Source: a virus. Taken from it: DNA of 50,274 bases. The first letter of the stretch is position 1, and the number at the start of each line of letters is the position of its first letter. Made by a program: the position numbers and the translations under genes. This document shows, piece after piece, positions 8,743 to 17,290 of the stretch. The DNA is taken from positions 1-50,274 of the IMG/VR virus record IMGVR_UViG_3300046506_000470; one strand, 5' to 3'. The notes beneath the pieces were generated by a model. It did no database searches. It was not told where the DNA came from and saw only the letters and a list, made by a program, of their open reading frames with translations.

Positions 8743-9161
8743 TGCCAGGGCCTATAGATCCGCACAATGCGTCGACGCCACGCGTCATCAATGCCGTGCT
8801 CCGTGACCGATATCTGGCTGAAACTATGGATCAGCGTCAGGCCCAACTCATTGGACGCGATCAGTCCGACGTGTGACGGCTCGGTCGAGCCATCCCAAGC
8901 CATCAGCACCACGTCACCGGCGCGCAGATCCTCGACCGGTTCGCCAAAGTGCTCGAGCATTTCACGCTCCAGACCATCCATGTGCGGGGTGCGGCTGTAG
9001 TCCAGCCGATCGCGCATCAGCAGCCCGCCGGCGGCCATGGCGATGACCACCAAGCCAATGCAGTCGATGCCGTATTTGCTTCGGCCCCGGTGCCGCCACT
9101 TGCTCCCCAGAAAGGTGCGAGCCTCGGCAATGGAAGCGTCAATCGACAATTGCAGATCCAC
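8739..9161 (-). CDS. NlpC/P60-family tail assembly protein (gpK-like)
   Basis: The 140-residue protein has the NlpC/P60 layout: YGIDCIGLVV with catalytic Cys34, RAGDVVLMA before the active-site His, and SHVGLI with His97. Family members in siphophage tail-tip clusters are peptidases acting on peptidoglycan or maturing the tail tip. It overlaps the DUF2163 gene by 23 bp and the next gene by 4 bp, as usual in the cluster DUF2460 - DUF2163 - NlpC - tail tip. Confidence 0.9.
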   Translation of the reverse strand: MDLQLSIDASIAEARTFLGSKWRHRGRSKYGIDCIGLVVIAMAAGGLLMRDRLDYSRTPHMDGLEREMLEHFGEPVEDLRAGDVVLMAWDGSTEPSHVGLIASNELGLTLIHSFSQISVTEHGIDDAWRRRIVRIYRPWQ

Positions 9162-10053
9162 TCAAACCTCCGAACGTTTGCGCGCCAGGCGTCATCGATT
9201 CCGTGCCGTCACCGACCGGAATGTATGGCTCGCCCTTGTAGTTGATGTAGTTGCCGTAGGCCGTGCAGAAACTCGGGGACTTGTTGCAGTCGCGGCGGAT
9301 CTCGAACTGGTGGCCGACCTCGATCAGAAACGGCACCGGCTCCAGCAACGCCACGGTGTGACTGGTAGGGCTATACCCTTCGACCTGGTACAGCCGAGAG
9401 CCCCGGTTGGGCCCGGTGATCCAGCGCAGGCGGCCCGGCACCACCTCCTGATCCAGGACCAGACCGGCAGCGGCGAACACCACATGCGGTTCTCCGCCGA
9501 GCGCCGTTACCGTGCCGGCCCGCCACATGCCAGAAGCGTCCACGCCACAGCCGGTTTGCCCGCGGGCCTCACTGCCAAACACCGCACGACAGCGCCGCGA
9601 CCATAGGTAACCAATGCTCTGTTTGAGCCGCATGGCATAGCTGAGCAATTCCGGCACATAGATCGCCTGGCCGTCGACCGTCACCTGGCCCACGTCGCCG
9701 GCATCCATGACCATGTGGCCCATGCTCAGGTCGGCCCAGTTGACCAGGCGCATCTGCCATGCGGCGTCGTCCAGTTCCCCGGCCAACGCCATTTCCAGGG
9801 TGATGCCCGGCATGTCGACCGACAGCAGTGCCGTGGCTTCGGCGTTGTCCACCGACAGACCGGTGTCGGTGGCGATCACCGAGGGGTCAAAGCCATTCGC
9901 AGCGACGTACAACACGCCGTCGTAATAAACATCGCGGTTCAACGTGGTCAGGCCGAACACCCGGCCATCGCTGAACGTTAGGCGTAACAGCCGGCAGGTG
10001 CTGGTGACGGACTGTTGCAGGTGCGCCAGTAGCGCAGGCGGGCATGACCTCAC
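9139..10053 (-). CDS. DUF2163 / BR0599-family tail protein
   Basis: The 304-residue protein shows the family hallmarks: an N-terminal beta domain with FSDGRVFGLTTLNRDVYYDGVLY, a cysteine-containing WSRRCRAVFGSEARG segment, and a C-terminal RRDCNKSPSFCTAYGNYINYKGEPYIP motif at about residues 253-279. Homologues in gene transfer agents and siphophages are distal tail hub components. It overlaps both neighbours. The paired Cys residues near the C-terminus are typical of the family. Confidence 0.88.
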   Translation of the reverse strand: MRSCPPALLAHLQQSVTSTCRLLRLTFSDGRVFGLTTLNRDVYYDGVLYVAANGFDPSVIATDTGLSVDNAEATALLSVDMPGITLEMALAGELDDAAWQMRLVNWADLSMGHMVMDAGDVGQVTVDGQAIYVPELLSYAMRLKQSIGYLWSRRCRAVFGSEARGQTGCGVDASGMWRAGTVTALGGEPHVVFAAAGLVLDQEVVPGRLRWITGPNRGSRLYQVEGYSPTSHTVALLEPVPFLIEVGHQFEIRRDCNKSPSFCTAYGNYINYKGEPYIPVGDGTESMTPGAQTFGGLSGSAIVD

Positions 10054-10649
10054 GTCGGCACCTCCACCAGATCCACGTCAGCGCCGAGCATGAAACCTTC
10101 GTCACCAGGTGCGACCGGCGAAAAGTCCAGACGGTCCGAGGCAAAGCGCACCGGCACGTCAAATTCACCTGACCAGGTCAGCACCGCTTCCACGGGTGCC
10201 GTTACCGTAACGATGCCCTTGGCGTAGTCGACCACTGCCATCGGCATGACCTGGCCGTCGGCGTAGATCGTCACCGTGCCGGCCACCGGCTTGCTGATCG
10301 GCCGCAGCAGATTCAACGGCCCGAACTTGTAGGTTTTGGTCAGCTGCACCTGCTGCTCAACGCCGGTGGCGTAACCGATCTGTTCACGGTCCGCTTCGTA
10401 GTCAATCCAATCCTTGAAGCGGAAGGCGATCGCGCTGCCCATGCTCGCCATGTGCGCGCCGCGCACCAGCAGATGGTCCTCCGGATACAACGCGGTGTAG
10501 CTCACGCTGTAGCGGCCCAGCGGGCGCGTCCAGTTGGCATTGCGCCGTTCCTGGCCAGAGCGCAGCGCGGTGATGCGGGTGTTAAATTCCTGTCCGAAAT
10601 GCGACCCGTAGGCCACATCGTCCAGCAGCCGGGTTTCATTGAACATCAA
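10050..10649 (-). CDS. DUF2460-family distal tail protein
   Basis: The 199-residue protein matches the TIGR02217/DUF2460 pattern: N-terminal FNETRLLDDVAYGSHFGQEFNTRI, central AIAFRFKDWIDY, and C-terminal LTWSGEFDVPVRFASDRLDF. Members form the distal tail ring at the junction of tube and tip in GTA-like tails. It lies between tape measure and DUF2163 genes with 4-bp overlaps at each end, the standard order. Confidence 0.9.
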   Translation of the reverse strand: MMFNETRLLDDVAYGSHFGQEFNTRITALRSGQERRNANWTRPLGRYSVSYTALYPEDHLLVRGAHMASMGSAIAFRFKDWIDYEADREQIGYATGVEQQVQLTKTYKFGPLNLLRPISKPVAGTVTIYADGQVMPMAVVDYAKGIVTVTAPVEAVLTWSGEFDVPVRFASDRLDFSPVAPGDEGFMLGADVDLVEVPT

Positions 10650-13600
10650 CCTAATCTCCCAATCGCCGTTTGCTGTTTGCGCACGGCGTCACGCTGCATC
10701 TGGTTGGAGGTACGGTTATCAACGCGGCCGGTGGTGTAGATGTTTTGCGTCACGGCCACCGAGCGATCGACATTCGTTGAACCACCCCATCGAGTACCCT
10801 GCCCGCTGCCAGAACCGCCAGCGGACGCCTGGCCACTGCCTCCCGAGGGCAACATGGAAATGTCGCCATTGCTCAGCGCTTCCAGCGTGCCTACTCCGAT
10901 GCGGGCGGTAGCCTCCGCGTCCATGACGTATTCCTGCCCATGCACCGCACCGACCACCTGTTTCCGGCCGAAATTGCCGGTGTAGCCGCCCTTCTCGAAT
11001 CCCACGCCGGCGATTTTTGCAACGTTCACCGCCGCCGCCACACCTACGCCGGCCGCCGCGATAAAGTTGAAGGGAGGCGGGAAAGCGCCCAGCGCGCGCT
11101 GCACGCCGAGAATCCCTTGAATGGTTGCCTCGGCGATCGCCGAAGCCTTACCGATCGCGGCCAGCTTCTTGTTTTCCGACGTGCTGAGCGTGGCCATGTT
11201 GCCGAAGAAATCCGCCGCGCCCGTGAGCATCGCGGTGTTTTTCGCCGAGGAAATAGCGGCCTCGTTGTCCCTGGCCTGCTTGTTGATATTGGCCACGCGA
11301 TCGGCGTAGGACTGCTCGTTGATGACCTTGAGGTCGAGATAGCCTTGTTGCTTCTCCAGCTCGGCGGCGCGCCACGCTTCCAGATCCTCGGCGTCCTTGT
11401 TCAGGCGTTCGATTTCACTGGTCGGCCCGCCAATGGAAACGTCGATGCCCGCAGCTTTTGGCGCTTGGGTAACACCCTCCACCGTTTTAGGTGGCAACTG
11501 GGCTTGTAGGTTGATATCCCGAATCTTTTTCAGATTCTCCAGCTGGGTCGCCGCTTCCGTGTTGCCTTGGCGCTGGTACTCCAGCATTTTCGCGGCATCA
11601 TCCAGTTCGGACTGCGCCGCGTTGGCTGCTTTGAGCTGGCCCGTCTCTTTCAGGATCTCGATGCGGGCCTGCTCAATCTTGATCGCATCCTCAGCCGACT
11701 TGTTAAGCCGTCCGAGCGCATCCAGCTCAGACGCCAGCCCTTTTAAGCGCGCTTGTTGCTGGGTGTTAAGGCCAGCGAGCTTGCCGGTCTGCAACTCAAA
11801 ATTGAGTTTGGCAACCTCGGTAACGGTCTTCTGCTTGCCGGTTGTCTGGTCAATCAGCGATATCTGCCGCAGGTAGGCTTCCTCGGCCGACTCAAATGAT
11901 TTGAGCTGAGCCTTGGCAGCGCTGGCCGCTTCACTGGTGGTCTTGCGTGCCGCCGCCGCTGCCGCGTCGTCTGCGGCCTTTTGCGAGTCCTTCGCCGCTG
12001 CCGCCGACCGGATGGCCACGACCATGCCTTCGGTCAGCAGGGTGTTTTCAGCAATGAACCGATTCGCTGCCTGGAGCGCTGTTTTGTCTTGCGCCGCTCC
12101 GAGCTGCTTTTGCAACTGGTCCAGGTACTTCTGCCCGTCGGTTTCAGCCTGCGCCTTGGCCGCGTTGTTCTGCAGCTGGGCACGCGTGTTTTCGTCCGTT
12201 TCCCCGGACAGCTCAGCGAGCGCTTGTTTCTGCTTGTTCAGCGTGGCGGTCAGGTCAGAAACCTTGATTTGACCGGTCTCGATTGCCTGCGCCATTTCCT
12301 CGGTGACGCCGGGAATCAGCCGCACCTGGTCGGCCACCGTCTTCCAGTCCACCGACTGGCCGGCGGCCGAATCCTTCACCGCCTGGTTGACGATGTCCAT
12401 GGCCTTCCGAAACTCGGCCGGCAGCGGTGCGATACCGCCCATAAAGCCGGACGCGCCCGCCAAACCCGCACTGGACAAGCTGGCTTGCAGCTCAAAAGCA
12501 ATCGAGCCGGCAGCGGCGGTCAGGTCTTTCTGCGTGTCCGCGATTGAGGCACGCAGCTCGCGCAAAGTGACTGACTGCGTGGCGCGGTTCAGCGCGTTGA
12601 ACCGCTCGGTCAGCTTGTCTAGCGGATCGGCCAAGTCACCTAACTTCTGCTCCAGGACACTGGTGTTATCACGCAATGTCAGGAACGCCGTGGCAGCACC
12701 AACGGCCAACATGGCGATACCGACCGGCCCACCTAGCAGGCCGAGCACCGTGCGCGCAGGGCTGACCATTGCAGACTGCGCGGCCGTCACGGCAGCTGTA
12801 GCACGAGCCTCGGCCATGCGGGCTTGCGCAACCTGGAGCGCCATTTCCCGCTCAACCGCCATACCACTGACGCGCGACTTGGAAGCAGCCAGCTCTTTCT
12901 CGGCCAGGAACAGCGCCGTGGCGGCTTTTTGCTGCTCGGCCTGCGCAGCCAGCAACACGGTGGCTGCCTCCGCGCGTCGCGCGATCGCATTTTCCAGCGA
13001 GGCCTTGGTGGCCATCACCGACGCCGCAGCGGATACCGTCAGGTTGCGCGCATACACGGCTAAGGCCGCGACCGCTGCAACGCCGGCGATTTCCGCTAAC
13101 GTCTCGAAATTATCGCCCAGCAGCGAGACGCCGCTGGCTAGTCGGCCGGTACCGTCGTAAGTCTCATTGAGCTGGCCAACGTAGACCGAAAAGGCGTTGC
13201 TGAGGTTCTGGATCGCGTCACGCACCGCCACGCCCATGCTGTCAGCCAGCAGGCCATTGGCCTCGGCGGACTTCTGTAGGCCGGTGGTCAGGGTGTCGAG
13301 ACTGAGTTTGCCTTGGGCGCCCAGGCTTCGGATCTGCTCCGACGTTTGCCCGGTCGATTTGGCGATGGTGTCGACGATGGTCGGCATTGCCGCGAGGATC
13401 GATTGCCAGCCATCGGCTTCAATCTTGCCGGTTTGCAATGCTTTGGAATAGGCATCGATCGCCGCCGCGCCCTTGTCGGCTGACGCCGAGTTGGTCACCA
13501 GCAGGAAACTGAAACTGTCCATGACATCGAGCGCTTGCTCGGTGTTGTAGCCCATCGACTTAAGGCTGTCCGCCGTACGAATGTACAGCTCTTGGGCTTC

Positions 13601-13969
13601 GCTCAGCGGCCGATAGGTGCGCTTGGACGTGCTCAGCAGGCGCTGTTGCACCAAGTCGTATTCGCCGACGCTGCTGGTTGCCTGACCGATGCGATCGGAC
13701 ATCTGTCCGTAGGAGTCGGCCGTTTCCACGATCTTACCGATCGAGGCAGCACCTACAGCCGCCGCCAATACAGTCTTGATCAGGCCCGCCGCGCTCTCCG
13801 CACTGCTGCCCGCACGATCAAAGGCGGTGTCGATCCTTCCCAGGCTCTTGTCGATCTTGGTTGACGCCTGGGACACGCTGGTGTCGGCACGCGCCATTTC
13901 CTGACGAAGTTGCGCCGTCGTCGCTTCGATGCGGACCAACATGCCTTGAACGTCAGCATCTGCCATCAT
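10646..13969 (-). CDS. Tape measure protein
   Basis: The 1107-residue protein is the longest in the window. Residues about 75-270 match the tape-measure N-terminal domain (SYGQMSDRIGQATSS, LSEAQELYIRTADSLKSMG, LDTLTTGLQKSAEANGLLADSMG). Long Ala/Gln/Glu-rich helices follow, with a hydrophobic stretch near residues 405-430 and another near 975-1000. The C-terminal quarter is Gly/Ser-rich. It sets tail length and is ejected with DNA. Starts are ATGATG with GGAGAAAA upstream. A terminator hairpin lies 15 nt before the start, so transcription must read through it. Confidence 0.95.
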   Translation of the reverse strand: MMADADVQGMLVRIEATTAQLRQEMARADTSVSQASTKIDKSLGRIDTAFDRAGSSAESAAGLIKTVLAAAVGAASIGKIVETADSYGQMSDRIGQATSSVGEYDLVQQRLLSTSKRTYRPLSEAQELYIRTADSLKSMGYNTEQALDVMDSFSFLLVTNSASADKGAAAIDAYSKALQTGKIEADGWQSILAAMPTIVDTIAKSTGQTSEQIRSLGAQGKLSLDTLTTGLQKSAEANGLLADSMGVAVRDAIQNLSNAFSVYVGQLNETYDGTGRLASGVSLLGDNFETLAEIAGVAAVAALAVYARNLTVSAAASVMATKASLENAIARRAEAATVLLAAQAEQQKAATALFLAEKELAASKSRVSGMAVEREMALQVAQARMAEARATAAVTAAQSAMVSPARTVLGLLGGPVGIAMLAVGAATAFLTLRDNTSVLEQKLGDLADPLDKLTERFNALNRATQSVTLRELRASIADTQKDLTAAAGSIAFELQASLSSAGLAGASGFMGGIAPLPAEFRKAMDIVNQAVKDSAAGQSVDWKTVADQVRLIPGVTEEMAQAIETGQIKVSDLTATLNKQKQALAELSGETDENTRAQLQNNAAKAQAETDGQKYLDQLQKQLGAAQDKTALQAANRFIAENTLLTEGMVVAIRSAAAAKDSQKAADDAAAAAARKTTSEAASAAKAQLKSFESAEEAYLRQISLIDQTTGKQKTVTEVAKLNFELQTGKLAGLNTQQQARLKGLASELDALGRLNKSAEDAIKIEQARIEILKETGQLKAANAAQSELDDAAKMLEYQRQGNTEAATQLENLKKIRDINLQAQLPPKTVEGVTQAPKAAGIDVSIGGPTSEIERLNKDAEDLEAWRAAELEKQQGYLDLKVINEQSYADRVANINKQARDNEAAISSAKNTAMLTGAADFFGNMATLSTSENKKLAAIGKASAIAEATIQGILGVQRALGAFPPPFNFIAAAGVGVAAAVNVAKIAGVGFEKGGYTGNFGRKQVVGAVHGQEYVMDAEATARIGVGTLEALSNGDISMLPSGGSGQASAGGSGSGQGTRWGGSTNVDRSVAVTQNIYTTGRVDNRTSNQMQRDAVRKQQTAIGRLG

Positions 13970-13983
13970 TTTTCTCCGGGCAT

Positions 13984-14007
13984 AAAAAAACCCGCCGGAG
14001 CGGGTTT
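13984..14007 (-). terminator. Intrinsic terminator between lipoprotein gene and tape measure
   Basis: The perfect stem AAACCCGC / GCGGGTTT with a CGGA loop is followed on the minus strand by T residues. It terminates the lipoprotein gene and sits immediately upstream of the tape measure ribosome-binding site. The hairpin is symmetrical and could work in both directions. Confidence 0.85.
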
Positions 14008-14022
14008 CTTTTAAAAGGGGTA

Positions 14023-14589
14023 TTACCTGACGCAGGATTCAATATCGTCGACGACGCCTTTGAGACTCGCCAGCACCTTGGCCGAGCCCCCGCCGGTCAT
14101 CACATGCACGCGGGTGAAACCGATGTTCGACATGGTCCCGGTATCTGTTTGCGCCTGCTGGATCGACGCGAATTGATACGATCGACCTTGGCCGTCACGT
14201 TGCAGCGTCATGGTGAATCGAACCACGTTTGTTGCCAGCCCACTGTTGAAGCTGGTCGCACCCTGGGCGACAACCTTCGCTTCGTCTGGGGATACGTATT
14301 GGATGACGCTGCCGCCGCCGGACTCGCGCACAGAACCCGCAGAATAGTACGTCCTGGTGTAAGGGCCGACGAAGCTGCCGGCGGCATCACCGAGCGACAC
14401 CGAATCGTTTCTAACCGTGGCGGCTACGCATTCGGGCAGGCCTTGCGAGGCCGGACCGGAGCGCTTAACCACCAGGGATTTTAGAAACTTGCCCTCCAGA
14501 CTCACATCACCATACTTGGCCAGCTCTTTCGGGTTCGCCGAACAACCGACCAGCAGCACCACAGCGGCAATACCTAAAACAAAACGCAT
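14023..14589 (-). CDS. Prophage lipoprotein (moron candidate)
   Basis: The 188-residue protein begins MRFVLGIAAVVLLVGCSANP, a lipoprotein signal peptide with lipobox LVGC and lipidation at Cys16. The mature part has no recognised domain and includes two further Cys (about 54 and 187) that could pair. It sits between tail chaperone and tape measure genes, a position with no tail-assembly need for a lipoprotein. It has a candidate promoter upstream and a terminator directly downstream, the architecture of a moron expressed from the prophage. Superinfection exclusion or envelope modification is a reasonable guess, not shown. Confidence 0.8.
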   Translation of the reverse strand: MRFVLGIAAVVLLVGCSANPKELAKYGDVSLEGKFLKSLVVKRSGPASQGLPECVAATVRNDSVSLGDAAGSFVGPYTRTYYSAGSVRESGGGSVIQYVSPDEAKVVAQGATSFNSGLATNVVRFTMTLQRDGQGRSYQFASIQQAQTDTGTMSNIGFTRVHVMTGGGSAKVLASLKGVVDDIESCVR

Positions 14590-14600
14590 ATCGATCCCTC

Positions 14601-14629
14601 AATAAATTGTGACGGGAATCTATCACCAA
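14601..14629 (-). promoter_or_regulatory. Candidate promoter of the lipoprotein moron
   Basis: On the minus strand TTGGTG (14629-14624) is separated by 17 nt from TTTATT (14606-14601), giving about 4 of 6 matches in each sigma-70 element. A GAGGGA ribosome-binding site and the ATG at 14589 follow. It is weak but in the expected place between the chaperone stop and the moron start. Confidence 0.4.
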
Positions 14630-14649
14630 TAGATCGAGGTGGCGCGCCT

Positions 14650-15212
14650 CTACTTTCTGCGACCACTGAGTGCCAGCCTCAGCTTGTCTGCGACCGTGGA
14701 AGCCTTGGGCTTTTCTACATCGGCCTTGCCGCCATTCTTGATCCGCGTCCACTCGATACGCGCATCCAAAGCCATAAGTAGTTCCGGAATCGGCGTGTGC
14801 CAAGCCACTGCAGGCGGCCAGCCAAGCCAGCCGACTGCCCTGGAATACAGACTGTCGACATAGCTGCCGTCGACTATGAGGTCGACGCCTCCGGCTCGGG
14901 CGCTTTTCCCGAGGTTTTACCGCCTGGGTTGTAAAGCGCCGCCAGGTATTTGCTGAGTTTGATGGACACCTCAAACACACCTTCGAACCAGACGTTTTCT
15001 GCAACTACGTCGCGGCGTTTTTCGTCCAGATCCGCGCCGGCCAAAATCACACTGGCGCACGCATCAACGCTCAATGCCTGGAGCGCTGAGGAAGTTGCAT
15101 TAAGTCCACCAAAGCGCGACTCGATGGCGCGTACGGCGGCCAGAGTGGGCAGCAGCGCGTAAATTGTGCCGTTCACTTCAATCTCTGTGGTGCCGTGCAG
15201 AGTCCTGCTCAT
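14650..15212 (-). CDS. Tail assembly chaperone, -1 frameshift product (gpGT-like)
   Basis: The upstream ORF (15212-14874) can slip by -1 at GGGAAAA (14910-14904), which is positioned exactly as G GGA AAA in the zero frame. The new frame stays open for 84 codons to TAG at 14650 and encodes a sensible domain (AVGWLGWPPAVAWHTPIPEL, then DARIEWTRIKNGGK). The fused product is about 187 residues. In lambda the equivalent gpG/gpGT pair is made at GGGAAAG and chaperones the tape measure. Position just before the tape measure (bar the moron) and after the tail tube fits. An independent start for the second domain is not evident. Confidence 0.85.
14874..15212 (-). CDS. Tail assembly chaperone, zero-frame product (gpG-like / GTA_gp10-like)
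   Basis: The 112-residue protein (TEIEVNGTIYALLPTLAAVRAIESRFGGL, then VWFEGVFEVSIKLSKYLAALY) resembles small tail-assembly chaperones of the GTA gp10/lambda gpG type. It ends ten codons after a slippery heptamer, so most ribosomes would yield this short form and a minority the extended one. It should bind the tape measure during tail assembly. It follows the tail tube gene by 40 bp. Confidence 0.85.
   Translation of the reverse strand: MSRTLHGTTEIEVNGTIYALLPTLAAVRAIESRFGGLNATSSALQALSVDACASVILAGADLDEKRRDVVAENVWFEGVFEVSIKLSKYLAALYNPGGKTSGKAPEPEASTS
14904..14910 (-). promoter_or_regulatory. Programmed -1 ribosomal slippery site GGGAAAA
   Basis: The heptamer reads G GGA AAA in the frame of the upstream chaperone, allowing both tRNAs to re-pair as GGG AAA after a -1 slip. 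The zero frame stops 28 nt after the site. The -1 frame continues for 84 codons. It is the same site class as the lambda G/GT signal. Confidence 0.85.
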
Positions 15213-15252
15213 GATTCAGATCCTCAATGGATCGGGGCCGAAGCCCCGCCAT

Positions 15253-15738
15253 TTACGCTGCGACGATTTCGATGATGTCGGAGTTGATGCCGATGGTGAC
15301 GTTACGGCGCACGACGTTATCAGCCGCACCCGGCGCCACGGTGTTATTCATCACCTTGCCACGCATGTAGAACACCGTCGGCAATACCGCCGGTACCGCA
15401 TCTGCATCGCCGTCGTTCAGGGTAATCTTGATGTTGTAATCACCCTTGCCACGGTCCTTGTGCGCAACCTTAAGCGCCGACTGGCCCACGTCGCCGTTAT
15501 CCAGGCCGAGGGCCAGGGTCAGATCACCGGCATCTGCCGTGCCCTTGTACTTGCGCACGCGACCGCCGCGCAGCGACGTGAAGGTCACCGAACTGAACGT
15601 GTCGCCGAACTCGCCCAGGTCTTCGATTTCACCGACATCGACGTATGTGTCTGCCTTGTATTCAGTCTCGGTATCGGCGCCGGTCTTGCCGCCAATGGCG
15701 AACCGACATTCGGCCGCCGTATTCAGATTATCGGGCAT
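15253..15738 (-). CDS. Major tail tube protein
   Basis: The 161-residue protein has the order and content of a lambda-like tail tube subunit: YVDVGEIEDLGEFGDTFSSVTFTSLRGGRVRKYKG, then LTLALGLDNGDVGQ and VFYMRGKVMN. Members polymerise into the non-contractile tube. The gene lies between the DUF3168 tail terminator and the tail chaperones, as expected. A good GAGGATTACCC ribosome site precedes the ATG. Confidence 0.88.
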   Translation of the reverse strand: MPDNLNTAAECRFAIGGKTGADTETEYKADTYVDVGEIEDLGEFGDTFSSVTFTSLRGGRVRKYKGTADAGDLTLALGLDNGDVGQSALKVAHKDRGKGDYNIKITLNDGDADAVPAVLPTVFYMRGKVMNNTVAPGAADNVVRRNVTIGINSDIIEIVAA

Positions 15739-15793
15739 GGGTAATCCTCCAAATGCACATTGGATAAAGCCGCTGAGCGGCCGTTGTTGGGGT

Positions 15794-16180
15794 TTAGTGA
15801 GTGGTGATGACGCGCAGCGTGATCGAACCCTGATAGGTCACACCATCCGCATCCCGCTGAGCCTCGGCCTGTTGCACGCGGACGGAAACAGCGCGACCTA
15901 CGGCCAAGGGCAAGCGGCGCTCATCGAGCGCGGCGACCACCTCGCCAATGATGCGTTTAACCTCGGCCTGGCCATGCAGATCGGACCACACGGAAAAATA
16001 GACCAGTCGCTGTTCGCGTTTGCGTCCGGAAACGGGCGAGTCATTGGTGGATATCTCCCGATCAATCGAGACATAAGGCTTTGGCGTATTCATCGGCGCG
16101 CCATCAAACACCGGGCATGAAACCTCGGCCTCAAGCCTGGCTATCAGTGCCACCTGTAACGCCAAGGACGGATCAGACAT
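15794..16180 (-). CDS. DUF3168-family tail terminator/completion protein
   Basis: The 128-residue protein starts at ATG 16180 (MSDPSLALQVALIARL), overlapping the upstream gene by 8 bp. The frame is open to 16246 but lies inside that gene. The segments VALIARLEAEVSCPVFDGAP and YVSIDRE are typical of DUF3168, whose members cap the tail tube. The C-terminal YQGSITLRV strand also fits. Confidence 0.85.
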   Translation of the reverse strand: MSDPSLALQVALIARLEAEVSCPVFDGAPMNTPKPYVSIDREISTNDSPVSGRKREQRLVYFSVWSDLHGQAEVKRIIGEVVAALDERRLPLAVGRAVSVRVQQAEAQRDADGVTYQGSITLRVITTH

Positions 16181-16751
16181 CGCTTGAACCCTCGCTGGCC
16201 TTGCGCAATGTATTGGCAAGCGCCTCCCGTATGCATGCCAACACAAACTCCCGATTTACGTCCTTGGCAGGTCGCAACCAAGGGTGCGCCGGACGCGCCG
16301 GGATATCAGGATATTTGCCGTAGAAGTGTGAGCCGTCTGACTTGTTCTGAGTGTCACGGGCCCGTAGTGCGTTCCGCCGCCCGCTCAGCTTGGACTTATC
16401 GCGGTTGTTAGTATGCACTCCGCCCACAGCGTTTTTGTCTGCTCGACGGTACAACGAACCGCTGTAGCCCTTGGTCCCGTACTCCAGGAATTTCAGGTAA
16501 AAAAAGCGGCGGTTGTCCTTTTTACCGCGCAGACCAATTTGAGCATCCAGCCCGCTTTTCGACACAAACGCTTTCAGCGCAGATGCAGCCTCACCGGTAT
16601 CACGGGGGACCAACTGCTGCATGGTCCGCAGGATCGCATCGGCGCCTTGCTGCATGGCCGGCCGTATTTCGTTATCCATCATTGTGTGAATGTTGCGCAG
16701 GGTACGGCGCAACTTGAAGTCCCCCGACATTCGCGATCGACGCCTCGCCAC
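16173..16751 (-). CDS. HK97 gp10-like tail completion protein
   Basis: The 192-residue protein contains the gp10 pattern: RPAMQQGADAILRTMQQLVPRDTGEAASAL near residues 30-60, FYLKFLEYGTKGY near 85, and PARPAHPWLRPA near 150. Such proteins act at the head-tail interface. The start is either GTG 16751 (MARRRSRMSG) with AAGG 8 nt upstream, or ATG 16730 (MSGDFKLRRTL). I prefer the former on ribosome-site spacing. Confidence 0.85.
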   Translation of the reverse strand: MARRRSRMSGDFKLRRTLRNIHTMMDNEIRPAMQQGADAILRTMQQLVPRDTGEAASALKAFVSKSGLDAQIGLRGKKDNRRFFYLKFLEYGTKGYSGSLYRRADKNAVGGVHTNNRDKSKLSGRRNALRARDTQNKSDGSHFYGKYPDIPARPAHPWLRPAKDVNREFVLACIREALANTLRKASEGSSDV

Positions 16752-16754
16752 TAA

Positions 16755-16946
16755 TTACACCTTGGCCTTGGCGGCCTTATCAGGTGTCACCGCCGCCGGT
16801 TGCTCAGCCATTTCCGGATCAGCCACCTCAACCGCAATACCGCGAGCAACCAGAGCTTTGCCTGTGGTCTTGTCGGTGATGAATTCTTCGCCCTTGGCCT
16901 TCTCACCCACGGCGCCCGACAGGTCGCCCAATGCTTTTAATTTCAA
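16755..16946 (-). CDS. Small conserved head-tail region protein (DUF7210-like)
   Basis: The best start is TTG 16946, giving MKLKALGDLSGAVGEKAKG. An AGGGA ribosome site lies 6 nt upstream. A GTG at 16982 gives an N-terminus inside the upstream gene. The 63-residue protein fits the small family found between the head-closure and gp10-like genes (KALGDLSG, EEFITDKTTGKALVARGIA). An Ala/Lys-rich tail follows. Function is unknown. Confidence 0.72.
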   Translation of the reverse strand: MKLKALGDLSGAVGEKAKGEEFITDKTTGKALVARGIAVEVADPEMAEQPAAVTPDKAAKAKV

Positions 16947-16957
16947 AATGATTTCCC

Positions 16958-17290
16958 TCAGGGATTTGGAACGCTGGAGCACAATATCCGCAGCATGGTG
17001 GTTTCGTTATCTAGCAAGGCCGCCTCGATCAGGTATGTCGTCGACACACCGTTGCGCACGTTAACCAAGCGGTTACCGGCGACAGCATTTGGTTGGGGGC
17101 GCGCACGGATCTCGGCGGTGACCATGGCTTCGATTTGCTCAGCCATAGGAGTGGTCCGCCCAGTAGGCAGAGTGATCTCGCACCAAGTCTTTCCAATCTC
17201 CAGCCAAGTGGTGTCGAACCCGCCCGACGAATTCTTTACCAGCACCGGCCGAATAATCGTGCAGCGATGTCGAAGCGGACCAGCGCGCAT
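16958..17290 (-). CDS. Head closure / head-tail joining protein (SPP1 gp16-like)
   Basis: The 110-residue protein shows the head-tail joining pattern: PLRHRCTIIRP at the N-terminus, GGFDTTWLEIGKTWCEI, and TYLIEAALLDNETTMLRI near the C-terminus. Members form the stopper ring below the connector. The gene shares its first base with the last base of the upstream connector gene. Confidence 0.88.
   Translation of the reverse strand: MRAGPLRHRCTIIRPVLVKNSSGGFDTTWLEIGKTWCEITLPTGRTTPMAEQIEAMVTAEIRARPQPNAVAGNRLVNVRNGVSTTYLIEAALLDNETTMLRILCSSVPNP

Noticed and set aside
12303-13160. 285-codon plus-strand ORF inside the tape measure gene
   Set aside because: Ala/Ser/Arg-rich antisense of a clearly coding, GC-rich gene; no ribosome site.
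14507-15004. 165-codon minus-strand ORF across the lipoprotein and chaperone region
   Set aside because: Its N-terminal and C-terminal parts are Arg/Ser/His-rich out-of-frame readings. Only part of the frame coincides with the -1 chaperone extension, which is described separately; no ribosome site.
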